The notes below the pieces were generated by a model. It saw only the letters and a list, made by a program, of their open reading frames with translations, did not search any database and was not told where the DNA came from. The translations under genes and the position numbers were made by a program. Shown piece by piece: positions 1 to 10,009 of a stretch of 64,000 nt of DNA. Origin of the DNA: Bufo bufo (Eukaryota > Chordata > Amphibia > Anura > Bufonidae). The stretch covers positions 516,050,852-516,114,851 of the forward strand of contig NC_053390.1 in the NCBI RefSeq assembly GCF_905171765.1, written 5' to 3'. Each line of letters starts with the position of its first letter. Positions within the stretch are counted from its first letter, which is position 1.

Positions 1-1180
1 CTTGAACTGACCCAGTCTATGGTAATTGTGTTTAAATATGACCATACCAACTGTGGATATTGGAGATTAACAGAATGCAGTACTAGTCTGAAGTGTTGGG
101 AATATAAACCAGTGGAAACTACCTCTAGAGTCAGTAAAGCTGAAGGTTTGTTGCAAAGGATGACTATCCTGAAGGGAACACCACCAAACAGTTGTAAACA
201 TAATGAGTGTAATCCTCTGTTCCTGTCCATTAGAAATCCTATCCAACAGGATTCGGGGATATATGTGTTAGGAGCATGTGTAAGTGACAAAGATCCCCTA
301 GGCAAATCTCGAATGTTGGTAAGAGAAAAAACTCAAAGTTCCGTTGCATCTGTGGCTCATACATCCTTACCTATATTTGACATTAAATATTTGGCCAAAT
401 TTAAAATATAATGACAAACTGACCTTAGAGACAGGATTTATACAGGAAAGCCCTTTGGTGTTTTCCCTCCAGGATATTGTTCTTACATAATTCAGCTGAA
501 GAAGACAAGTAGTGACTCTAACGTTTACTCTGACAGTTGGTTTATCAACCAAAATGATCAAAACGCAGATATCTGGTGATTGTGTGGAGATTTGAAACTC
601 TGACCCAGGATGCAGGTGGAATGAAGTGGTCAATGTACCCTGATTAAGTCCTGATCGGGTACTGATGCCATTTGTTCTATTCTCACCTCCTGAGTGAGAT
701 CAAATCAGAAAACAATGTCCGGTCATGACTAAGGAGATCACTGCCTACATCCTTTGACTCACGTTTATACATGGATGCCATAGGAATCTGTAGAAGAGTT
801 TCTGATTAATTTAAAGCTAAAAGTCAGATAGTTGCAGGATTCGAGTCATTATTTCCCATGATTAGTAAAAAAAAAAAAAAAAAAAATAATAATTTGATTG
901 GATTAACATCTCTATTGTCATCAACAGAGATTAGTGAATTATATCTGTGATGCTGTTAAGGGAATGGTGGAACAACTGAGCTCTTTTCCAGTGATGACTC
1001 TACAGAACCAACTGGTCCTTGACAGCAGAAAAAGGAGGGGTCTACAAAATCATTGAAAGTTCCTGCTGCATCTACATTCTGGACAACACTGCCTGATGGA
1101 AGGATCACCAAGGATCTGAAGAAACTGATGGACTTTATCAAATGAACTGATGGGAAAAATTCTGAAATTAATATCATGGC
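1..1180 (+). pseudogene. Endogenous retrovirus env remnant (surface and transmembrane regions)
   Basis: An open stretch at 19-411 encodes about 130 residues, cysteine-rich and with a feel of a retroviral surface glycoprotein; it has no start context of its own and enters from outside the window. At about 985-1115 another frame reads like the conserved transmembrane-subunit ectodomain, with a heptad-like hydrophobic stretch followed by a double cysteine, but it is cut by stops and frame changes. A polypurine tract and an LTR follow in the right order at 1531-1925. The copy is an old, non-functional envelope gene. The region between 411 and 960 contains no usable frame and a poly(A)/TAA tract at 868-888. 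Family (gamma- or epsilon-like) is not settled. Confidence 0.5.
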
Positions 1181-1530
1181 CAGAATAATGTTTTGGGAAC
1201 TGGTTCAGCGACTACAATGTTATTAGAATTTGGTTTTAACAGGCTGTCATATAGTTCTACATTTTAGGAATATTGTTTTGGAAAATGTATAATACATCCA
1301 TGCCCACACTATGTATATGTGCTGTGCCCCTGTCAAAGACAAAGATTATTCCATCCTTAAGTAAATAAAACCTTGTTGATGGTTGCGGGGTAAATAGGAC
1401 AAGGTGAAGGCAAACCCGAAAGGGAGTTGAGGGGACCTGGTGAAGCAATAAGGAAAGTCCAGCTCTTCGCTGTTTAGGGCGTTGGGAGAGTACCTCACTT
1501 TGCCTGTTCACCTTTGGTCTATTTCCCGCA

Positions 1531-1925
1531 AAAGGAGGGATTTGTGAGAGATGGATTTATTATTCTATGCATATATAATGCGAACATTCTGTAGTACACA
1601 TTTTTGTCCACTAGATGGCTGCAAACCATATGTATGAGAAGGTCAATAAGGGAGGGGGAAGAGGGGATTACATTACAGTTTTCAAATCTACCTAAACTAC
1701 TCCTATCAGGTTAAGGAGCGAATAGTCTCTTCTTAAGGAACACCCCTTTTGTGATGTCATGTCTGCTATTTAAGTTAATATACTGTGAATAAAGGGTCTC
1801 TTCTTCTACCATGGCTCAGGGAAGATGAGAAGATGCTTTCATGAAACCACCTAGTGTGTCTGGTCTCATTATAAAGCAGTATGGTGTACACATACTTATT
1901 CTTCTAATTGATTTGGCACCACACA
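1531..1925 (+). mobile_element. 3' LTR of the endogenous retrovirus, with upstream polypurine tract
   Basis: A purine run at 1531-1540 (AAAGGAGGGA) is followed by a TG start at 1543 (TGTGAGAG). Inside are a TATA-like ATTTAAGTTAATATA near 1769-1783 and an AATAAA near 1787-1792, placed as expected for U3-R-U5. The end is uncertain; a CA near 1925 is my best guess. The other LTR lies outside the window, so no target duplication can be tested. Confidence 0.45.
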
Positions 1926-1984
1926 AAGAAGAAGGAGAAGCGCATGAATTGCGCTAACAGTAACTATAGCCTATAATATTATTA

Positions 1985-2250
1985 CACTCCAGAAATACAT
2001 CCAGGCCCCTCTTGAACTCTTTTAGTGAACTCACCATCACCACCTCCTCAGACAGAGAGTTCCATAGTCTCACTGCTCTTACCGTAAAGAATCCTATTAT
2101 TATTACATATTATTCTATGTTTGTGTACAAACCTTCTTTCCTCCAGACGCAGAGGATGTCCCCTTGTCATAGCCACAGACCTGCGGATAAATAGATGATG
2201 GGAGAGATCTCTGTACTGACCCCTGATATATTTATACATAATGTGGGGAT
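1985..2250 (+). repeat. CR1/L2-like non-LTR retrotransposon 3' fragment
   Basis: The stretch resembles, from memory, a high-copy 3'-end LINE fragment common in frog genomes (phrases such as cctcctcagacagagagttcc). No coding frame is present. The class assignment is from recall and has not been searched. Confidence 0.35.
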
Positions 2251-2276
2251 TCGTCCTGGTAGTTAGGATTAGCGGG

Positions 2277-2816
2277 TGCACCGCAGAGGCAAAGTACGCG
2301 TTCTTGGTTCAAAACATCAGTGTTTATTCACATGTGAAAGCAAAACAAAAAAACAAGTTGCTTGGTGATCGTTCACACACATGAAAAGTTCATATACAAA
2401 ACAGTCACCTTTTCTCCTGGGTGTTACTTCACACCCTGTTGGAAGTTTTGCCTTGTCAAGTCCACAGGCAGGCGTTAGGCGACCTGTTCGCCCTCACAGG
2501 GGTCTGAGCCCTCCAGCCTGGCTCAAGCCGCGGATCCCAACACAGCCCTCAGATCACAGCACACAGACCTCCTGAGCTTCACTGTCAGGCGGAGGTAATC
2601 CTCTTCACCTGGCAGTGCTGGCTAGTTTTTATGCCTGGCAAAACCCGGTCTGGAACATGGGGAGTAGTCACCCACCCAGCACTTTGACCACTCCCAGTAA
2701 GAGAGGTCCCAGATCAGCTATTACAGCCATACTAAGTATCAAGGTGTCAAACAGCAACTACTGCTGACACATAAAAAACAGCTCTTACTCCACTGAGGCC
2801 AGGAACCTCGGTGACA
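2277..2816 (-). mobile_element. 3' LTR of the Gmr1-like element
   Basis: Read on the minus strand it starts TGTCACCGAGG at 2816 and ends in CA at 2277, about 540 bp. TTTATT at 2321-2326 is AATAAA on the minus strand, about 45 bases before the LTR end, as expected for the R/U5 side. The left edge is inferred from the TG..CA rule only, since there is no second LTR to compare. Confidence 0.5.
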
Positions 2817-2859
2817 CGTACCGATCATCCATGATGATTCCTTGTACCTTCATACATAC

Positions 2860-4000
2860 CTATCCCCTTTGCTCAACCCTGAGGGGGTGAACACATGCCA
2901 TACAGTATACTTGGAACAGGGCATCAGCGTTTCCCTGAAAACGGCCTGCCCTGTGTTCTACGGAGAACTTAAAGTTTTTTAAGGACAGGAACCACCTGGT
3001 GACTCGGGCATTTCTCTCTTTGGCCTGGCTCATCCACTTGAGAGGGGAGTGGCCCGTCACCAGGCGGAATGTTCTCCCCAACAAATAAAAGCGGAGAGAC
3101 TCGAGTACCCACTTGATAGCCAGGCACTCTCTCTCCACTATACTGTACCTGGTCTCAGCTGGGGTGAGCTTGCGGCTTAGGAAGACAACGGGATGCTCCT
3201 CCCTGTTGACTTCCTGAGACAGTACAGCACCGAGGTCGGGTGTCACCAAAACCGGGGACCCACACAGGGCCGACTTCAAAGCGTAGAATGCCTCTTCCGC
3301 CCGGTCATTCCAGTGAACCATCACAGACTTGCGTCCCTTCAATAACCCCATCAATGGCACGGCTACAGTAGCAAAGTGGGGAATTAATCTCATGTAATAG
3401 CCTATCATTTCTAGGAATGACTTTACTTGTTTAGTGGTGACAGGTGGGGGCCAATTTCTTATCACCTCTATTTTGTTTACTTGGGGTTTGATCACTCCGC
3501 GCCCAATGACATTCCCCAGGTATTTTGTCTCCTCTAACCCTACATTTTGGGTTAGCGGTTAGTCCAGCTTTTTGAAGGGAGTCTACTACAGCCTGCATTT
3601 TGGGCAGGTGACTTTCCCAGTCGGTACTGTGAATGACAATATCGTCCAGGTAAGCAGAAGGGAACCAACGATTTGGTTGCAGCATAATGTCCATTAGCCT
3701 TTGCAAAGTGGCGTGGGCACCATGCAGAGTAAAGGTTAACATCTTATACTGGTATAGCCCCCCAGTGTAATGAAGGCCGTTTTTTCTTTGGCAGCCTATG
3801 TTAAGGGTACCTGCCAGTACCCTTTGGTGAGGTCCAAAACTGAAAAATACCGGGCTTGTCCTAACTTCTCAATCAGCTTGTCTACCCGGGGCATGTGATA
3901 TGCATCGAACTTGGAGATTTTGTTTAGTTCCCGGAAATTGTTACAAAATTGTAACGACCCGTCTGGCTTTGGTATTAAGACGGTATCGGACTGACCTACT
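2860..4000 (-). pseudogene. Reverse transcriptase and RNase H of the Gmr1-like element (broken)
   Basis: Minus-strand frames at 3431-3742 and 2860-3495 read as the palm, thumb and RNase H parts of a Ty3/gypsy polymerase. The catalytic YLDDIV box is visible near 3640-3660, an LTPAETRYS-type RNase H start near 3150, and HSPLKW near 3045. The fingers region spans 3742-4000 and is split by frameshifts. Two overlapping frames (3431-3495) show at least one indel. The RT start is fused in frame to the integrase C-terminus (next feature), consistent with one Gmr1 polyprotein. Not functional. Confidence 0.75.
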
Positions 4001-5417
4001 CACTTCTGGCCTCCTCAATGATGTCTAGTTTTAGCATTAGCTGCACTTCCTCCGAGATGGCTTGTTGCCGAGCCTCAGGTACCCGGTATGGTTTCAACCG
4101 GATTTTGGCCTGAGGCTCAGTGACAATGTCATGCTGGATTATGGAAGTGCATCCAGGGAGGTCTGAGAACACGTCCATGTTCCTGCTGACGAACTCCCTG
4201 GCCTCCTGAGTCTGTTTAGAGGAGAGGCTGTCAGCAATCTTCACTGTGGCAACCGCTTCCCTTACATCAGACTGAGGGGCCGGAACCTCTCCTCCTAGAA
4301 AACTCAGCCACGGGCTATCATCAGTACTGGTCTCCCTATCTTTCCAAGGTTTGAGCAAATTCACATGGTACACCTGCTCCGGCTTCCGCTGCCCTGGCTG
4401 GTGTACCTTGTAGTTTACTTCTCCAACCTTTTCGAGTTCCTCGTAGGGTCCCTGCCACCTAGCCAGTAACTTACTGTCCACTGTCGGTACCAGAACAAAA
4501 ACCCTATCTCCCGGGTAAAAGATCCGGACCCGAGCCTGATGATTATACACCCGACTTTGAGCTCGCTGAGCTGCCTCCATATGTTCCTTTACCAGTGGCA
4601 ACACCGTTTCTATACGTTCCTGAATCTGGGTAACATATTCAATAACACTTTTATAAGGTGTGGGTTGTTGCTCCCACGCCTCTTTCGCTATATCCAACAG
4701 ACCACGTGGATGTCTGCCATATAGAAGTTCGAAGGGCGAGAACCCAGTAGAGGCCTGGGGCACTTCTCGCACTGCAAACATAAGATAGGGCAGAAGGAGG
4801 TTCCAGTCCTTCCCATCCTTAGATACTACTCATTTTAACATGGTTTTTAATGTTTTATTAAACCTTTCTACTAGGCCGTCAGTTTGTGGGTAATAGACGG
4901 ACACTCCGTATCTGCTTGATGTTCAGCAACTTACAGAGTTCCCACATGACCTTGGACATAAAAGGGTCCCCTGGTCAGTCAGAACCTCTTTAGGTAGCCC
5001 CACTCAGGAGAACATCTACATTAACTCCTTTGCTATGAGATTGGCCGATGTATGTCGCAGTAGCAACACCTCTGGGTACCGAGTGGCGTAGTCTAGGACT
5101 ACCAAGATATGTTGGTGCCCTCTAGCGGACTTCGGTACTGGCCCTACGAGATCCATAGCGATTTTTTCAAATGGAGTCTCAATAATCGGGAGAGGCACTA
5201 AGGGACTGCAGAACAGGTAATGGGGGCTAGTTGTTTGGCAGGTCGGGCAAGACTTACAAAAGTCGTCCACCTCTCTAAACACACTGGGCCAATAAAACCG
5301 TTGTAGTATCCGGTCCTGTGTCTTCTGCAGTCACAGATGACTCCTGAGAACATGTTGGTGGGCTAACTCTAATACGAGTTTTCGATAAGCCCGGGGCACC
5401 ACCAACTGTTCAATGGG
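3996..5417 (-). pseudogene. Integrase of the Gmr1-like element (broken), running into RT
   Basis: The frame at 5016-5282 shows the end of the HHCC zinc finger (CKSCPTC) and the first catalytic aspartate in MDLVGPVP. The frame at 3996-4781 starts in the integrase core (TGFSPFELLYGRHPRG), continues through the C-terminal domain (GDRVFVLVP, WQGPYEE, YHVNLLKPW) and then passes in the same frame into the start of reverse transcriptase (LKPYRVPEARQ). This direct IN-RT junction proves the unusual gene order. Between 4781 and 5016 the core is shifted out of frame. Confidence 0.8.
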
Positions 5418-7052
5418 TTAACCCCACAGCTGGTTTACCCGATATAGCATATTCTGGTTGACCACAAAACAGGGAATCATCGACTCGACCGCAGGTTCTT
5501 GGGGTACCCCATCAACTATTATCACATTCTCCCAAGCCTGGGATAGGGTTGGGTCTCGGCTTTGGGCTGTACCGAAATTCTCCCCGGTGAGGTTGAGGTC
5601 TGCCAACTCAGGTCCAGGTGGCAATTCCGCCACGTCTCCCACCATTACCTTATGCAGGGTTGTCTTCCCCTCTTCCACTGAGGTGGCGGTCACCCCTACT
5701 GCTGGCACTTCGGCCTCAGGATGCCAAGGTTCTGGCCATCCTCCTGAACAAGGCCAATCTCTTTGGCTCACCCCTGATTCAGGGGTACCAGTCACTCTCA
5801 CAAACAGCCATAGGGCCGGGAAACCCGGAAAGTCTCTCCCTATTATGAGTTCACAGTGTAAGTTTGCGGCGACTGCCACTTCGTGGGTCCACCTGCCAGC
5901 TACCGTGGTTAGAGTCACCAGCGCTGTGGGGTAGTCTTTTAAGTCTCCGCGAATGCACATCACCCCAACTTTCCGGCCTGTATACTTAGCGAACCGCACT
6001 AGGGTAGCCCTTACTAGGGTCACCAAGCTCCCTAAATCCAGCAGAACCTCAGCTTGAGTGTCTTCCACATCCACCTGGCACAAATGGTCTAGAGCCTCTG
6101 GGGTACCTGTGGCACACAGTTTCATAGCATACAGTGATTGACAGTAACCACAATTAGTGTCCATAGGCTCAACCCGATGGAGACACTCAGCCTTTATATG
6201 GCCAGGTTCCTGACTCTGCCAGCAGATTACCTGGGTCCAGCCCATAGTGGGAACCTTCCAGGTGGGTTTCACCGGCTCATACCATTGGGCCTGGGGTGTG
6301 GAGTTCTGGGGTTTACCTGCCCCCCTCCCGAAAGATCGCCTCTTAAGATTCTTAGTGGCCTCATAGCGTTCCACCAGGTCCACCATTTCCAGGACATTTC
6401 CAGGAGATACCTGCCCAATCCAGAGCTGGAGAGGGGGTGGAAGCGCCCACCAGAATATGTCAGCCAATAGTCTATTCAGCATAGCCGTGGGACTCAGCAC
6501 ATCAGGATGTAGCCACTTTTGCAAAAGGTGGAGTAAGTCATAATACTGGGGTCTCACAGACTCAGCCGGATTTAACCCACACTGATGTACCCGCTGCGCC
6601 CGGACCAACACATTTACCCCCAGTCTTGCCGAAATCTGGCCCTTTACCTTCGGGTAGTCGGCCGCCTGATCGTCCGGCAAGTCAAAATATATTCGCTGGG
6701 ACTCTGATGTCAAGAAAGGAGCGATGTCCTCAGCCCACTGGTCTTGGGGAAGCTTTTCCCTGGTGGACACTTTCTCGTACATCGCCAGGTAGGTTTTGTT
6801 GTCAACTGTGGGTGTCATCTTAGGGATCGCTGCATGGACTGCTTTCCGGGCATTGTAGACAATTGGGGTTGCTCCTGCTGTCTGCAAAGCCATCACGTGT
6901 TGTAGCAGCAACTGGTTGGTCTCTTGCTGCTTATTAGCTTCCCGTTGGTGCAGGTTGGTCTCTCGCTGCTGTAGAGTAGCTTCCACGAGGGCATTCACAA
7001 CAGCCTCCATTTTGTCGTGGGGTATGGGTTGTAATACCGCTGGTTTGAACAT
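5418..7052 (-). pseudogene. Gag-protease of the Gmr1-like element (544 codons, residues decayed)
   Basis: A single open minus-strand frame of 544 codons. Residues about 10-60 are glutamine-rich coiled-coil-like sequence. About 130-235 resembles the SCAN/capsid C-terminal fold of Gmr1 Gag (HPDVLSPTAM, NVLEMVDLVERYEATK). A zinc knuckle follows near 275-290, but its second cysteine is serine (CWQSQEPGHIKAEC). An aspartic protease follows at about 330, where the expected D-S/T-G is D-L-G. The frame is open but two key sites are changed, so this is a decayed copy. Gag would form particles and the protease would process them. Confidence 0.75.
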
Positions 7053-7070
7053 GGGGATGACATGGCACTT

Positions 7071-7631
7071 TTAATGGGGAAATAACTTTTACATTCTGCT
7101 TTTCATCTGACAGTTTATTTTCTTCAGTGAATACAGTGGAGAAAAAAATATTTTATAGCTTTGCTTTCTCCTCATCGCTCTCTGCAACTCCCCCTCATTA
7201 CTCTGCAAATGGCCGACACCTTCAGATTTATACTTTTTGCCATTTATATAATTGAAGAACATTTTAGGGTTAGTTTTGCTCTCTTTGGCAATTAATCTCT
7301 CGGTCTTTAGTTTGGCTGCTTTTATTTGTTTTTTTACATATTAATTTTTTTTCCATACAGTTTTCAGTGCTTCCTCGCTACCCTCCTGTTTTAGTGATTT
7401 AAATGCTTTCTTTGACATGAGCTTTTATTGACATGAGGTATGCACCTTTCACAATTAGAGTTTAGGATGCTTTTAAAATTATCCCATTTTGTGCTGTATT
7501 TTTACTATTTAGGAATTTGTCCCAGTTAGTTAGGCCTATATGGCCTCTCTAAATTTAGCTTTTTTGAAGTTTGGAATTTGTGTTCCTCCCTGAAGAAACA
7601 TTCTTTTGAATGACAATTGGAAGGTTATTAC
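7071..7631. other. Unassigned sequence between the Gmr1-like element and hAT 1
   Basis: AT-rich sequence with no coding frame. It could be a LINE fragment, but I recognise no family. The last eight bases before the hAT 1 end (7624-7631, gttattac) are the expected target duplication, but the matching right copy was not found. Confidence 0.3.
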
Positions 7632-7852
7632 TAGGGTTGAGCGAACCCGAACTGTAAAGTTTGGGTTCGTACCGAACTTTAGGATTTTTGGACCCCCGGA
7701 CCCGAACATTTCAGTAAAAGTTTGGGTTCGGTGTTCGGCGCTTTCTTGGCACTTTCTTGGCAAGCGGTTAACTGTCTGACCTTAGAAGCCATCACAGCCA
7801 TGCTTACTAAGGCATGGCTGTGATTAACCAGAGCAGCATGTGACCCAGGCTC

Positions 7853-7860
7853 TATATAAG
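7853..7860 (+). promoter_or_regulatory. TATA box of hAT 1
   Basis: TATATAAG lies about 220 bases inside the terminus. The same arrangement recurs in hAT 2 (minus strand, 36320-36326) and hAT 3 (14795-14800), each followed by similar gggagag-type leader sequence, which supports a conserved promoter. Confidence 0.5.
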
Positions 7861-8129
7861 CTTGAGTCACATAGCGCTGCACGTCACTTTGCTGTTACAA
7901 GTGTAGGGAGAGGATGCTGCTGGACTTGTGATTTTAGGAAGAGAATATGAGAGAATCTAACTTAGCGATTTACAGAGAAATAGTTGTGTGGGTGCAGGGC
8001 ACAATCGTTTTACCCTGCCCTGAGCTCATTGACAAAAAAAAACTAACTTTTATAATTCTGTAAGTTAGGTGGGCAGCGGCGGCAGCCATTTTAAGCAAGC
8101 TCAGTGCACCAGCACTGCATCTGAGCTTT

Positions 8130-8470
8130 TGGGACATTGCAAATCACAATTTTTTTGGAAAACTACAACATCTGGATTAGTCAGTGTGCAATTTAAGCTA
8201 GAAAACCACCCATCATTTTCTGGGGTTTGAAAAACACACTTTATTTCCCCAAAAAACAGTATTTTCCTGATCTGCAAGTGTTAAATTCAAGTTTAATATA
8301 TACAGCTTTCATATTCTGTTACCAAAAAAACACTTTTTTGGCAATCTACAACATCTGGATTAGTCAGTGTGCAATTTAAGCTAGAAATACACCCATCATT
8401 TTCTGGGGTTTTAAAAACACACTTTTTTTGACAAAAAACACTATTTTCAGGTCTTGCAGCAGCAGCACGT
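8130..8470 (+). repeat. Two-copy direct repeat of about 190 bp in the hAT 1 leader
   Basis: The block containing acaacatctggattagtcag and cccatcattttctgggg occurs twice, near 8164-8230 and 8347-8412, with the following aaacacactt also shared. Confidence 0.7.
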
Positions 8471-8589
8471 GTTAAATTACAGGCTTACATACTGCTGTCA
8501 AATTCAGTTGTTAAACAAACACTCGTTTGGGCCAAAAAAATTTAGTTGGCAGCCTTTGATGCAGATGTCATTGTGAGATACACCCTTAA

Positions 8590-9960
8590 TACATTTGGGT
8601 TAGATTCAGAGATTTGAAATACCGCCAGTTGCTGCACCAATATTGAATTCAGCCCTACACTGGTTCAGGCCCTGTGAGATACACCCTCTACATACAGGGG
8701 TTTGATTCAGGCATTTGAAATACAGCCATTTGAAATACAGCCTTGTTGTTCAAAGAAATATTTAATTCAGGCCTACACTGGTTTAGACCGTGTGAGATAC
8801 ACCCTCAACATACAGTGGTTTGATTCAGGCATTTGAAAGACAGCCATTTGAAATACAGCCATTTTGTGCAAAGAAATATTTCATTCAGGCCTACACTGGT
8901 TCAGGCCGTGTGAGATACACCCTCTACATACAGGGGTTTGATTCAGGCATTTGAAATACTGCCATTTGGTGCACCAATATTGAATTCAGGACTACACTGG
9001 TTCAGGCCGTGTTAGATACACCCTCTACATACAGGGGTTTGATTCAGGCATTTGAAATACAGCCATTTGAAATATAGCCATTTTGGGCTAAGAAATATTT
9101 CATTCAGGCCTACACTGGTTCAGACCGTGTGAGATACACCCTCTACATACAGGGGTTTGACTCAGGCATTTGAAATACAGCCATTTTGTGCAAAAAAATA
9201 TTTAATTCAGGCCTACACTGGTTCAGATCGTGTGAGATACACCCTCTACATACAGGGGTTTGATTCAGGCATTTGAAATACAGCCATTTGAAATACAGCT
9301 ATTTTGTGCAAAGAAATATTTAATTCAGGCCTACACTGGTTCAGACCATGTGAGATACACCCTCTACCTACAGGGGTTTGATTCAGGCATTTGAAATACA
9401 GCCATTTGAAATACAGCCATTTTGTGCAAAGAAATATTTAATTCAGGTCTACACTGGTTCAGACCATGTGAGATACACCCTCTACCTACAGGGGTTTGAT
9501 TCAGGCATTTGAAATACAGCCATTTGAAATACAGCCATTTTGGGGAAAGAAATATTTAATTTAGGCCTACACTGGTTCAGGCCGTGTGAGATACACCCTC
9601 TACATACAGTGGTTTGATTCAGGCATTTGAAATACAGCCATTTGAAATAAAGCCATTTTGAGCAAATAAAATATTTCATTCAGGCCTACACTGGTTCAGA
9701 CCGTGTGAGATACACCCTCTACATACAGGTGTTTGATTCAGACATTTGAAATACAGCCATTTGAAATACAGCTTTGTTGGGCAAAGAAATATTTAATTCA
9801 GGCCTACACTGGTTCAGACCGTGTGAGATACACCCTCTACATACAGGGGTTTGATTCAGGCATTTGAAATACAGCCATTTTTGGCAAAAAATTCTTTAAT
9901 TGTGGCCTAGTCTGGTTCAGGCCGTGTGAGATACACCCATTACATACTGTCGTTCTATTC
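8590..9960 (+). repeat. Tandem array of about 12 units, 102-120 bp, upstream of the hAT 1 transposase
   Basis: Each unit contains ctggttcagrccgtgtgagatacaccctc, tacaggggtttgattcaggc and tttgaaatacagccattt motifs. Length differences come mainly from one or two copies of the 17-base gaaatacagccattt subunit. The homologous array in hAT 2 (22230-23340) runs in the opposite orientation. Confidence 0.9.
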
Positions 9961-10009
9961 TAATATTAATTAAACACCCATTTAGGGCAAGATCCTAAAT
10001 TTGAAAAAT

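Larger units (their letters stand above)
2277..7070 (-). mobile_element. Gmr1-like Ty3/gypsy retrotransposon, 5'-truncated
   Basis: On the minus strand the coding order is gag, protease, integrase, reverse transcriptase, RNase H, then the 3' LTR. Integrase upstream of reverse transcriptase is the hallmark of Gmr1-like elements; ordinary Ty3/gypsy elements have it last. The gag has a SCAN-like capsid region, also known for this group. No 5' LTR is seen beyond the gag start near 7052, so the element is cut at its 5' side. All pol parts carry frameshifts or stops. Confidence 0.75.
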
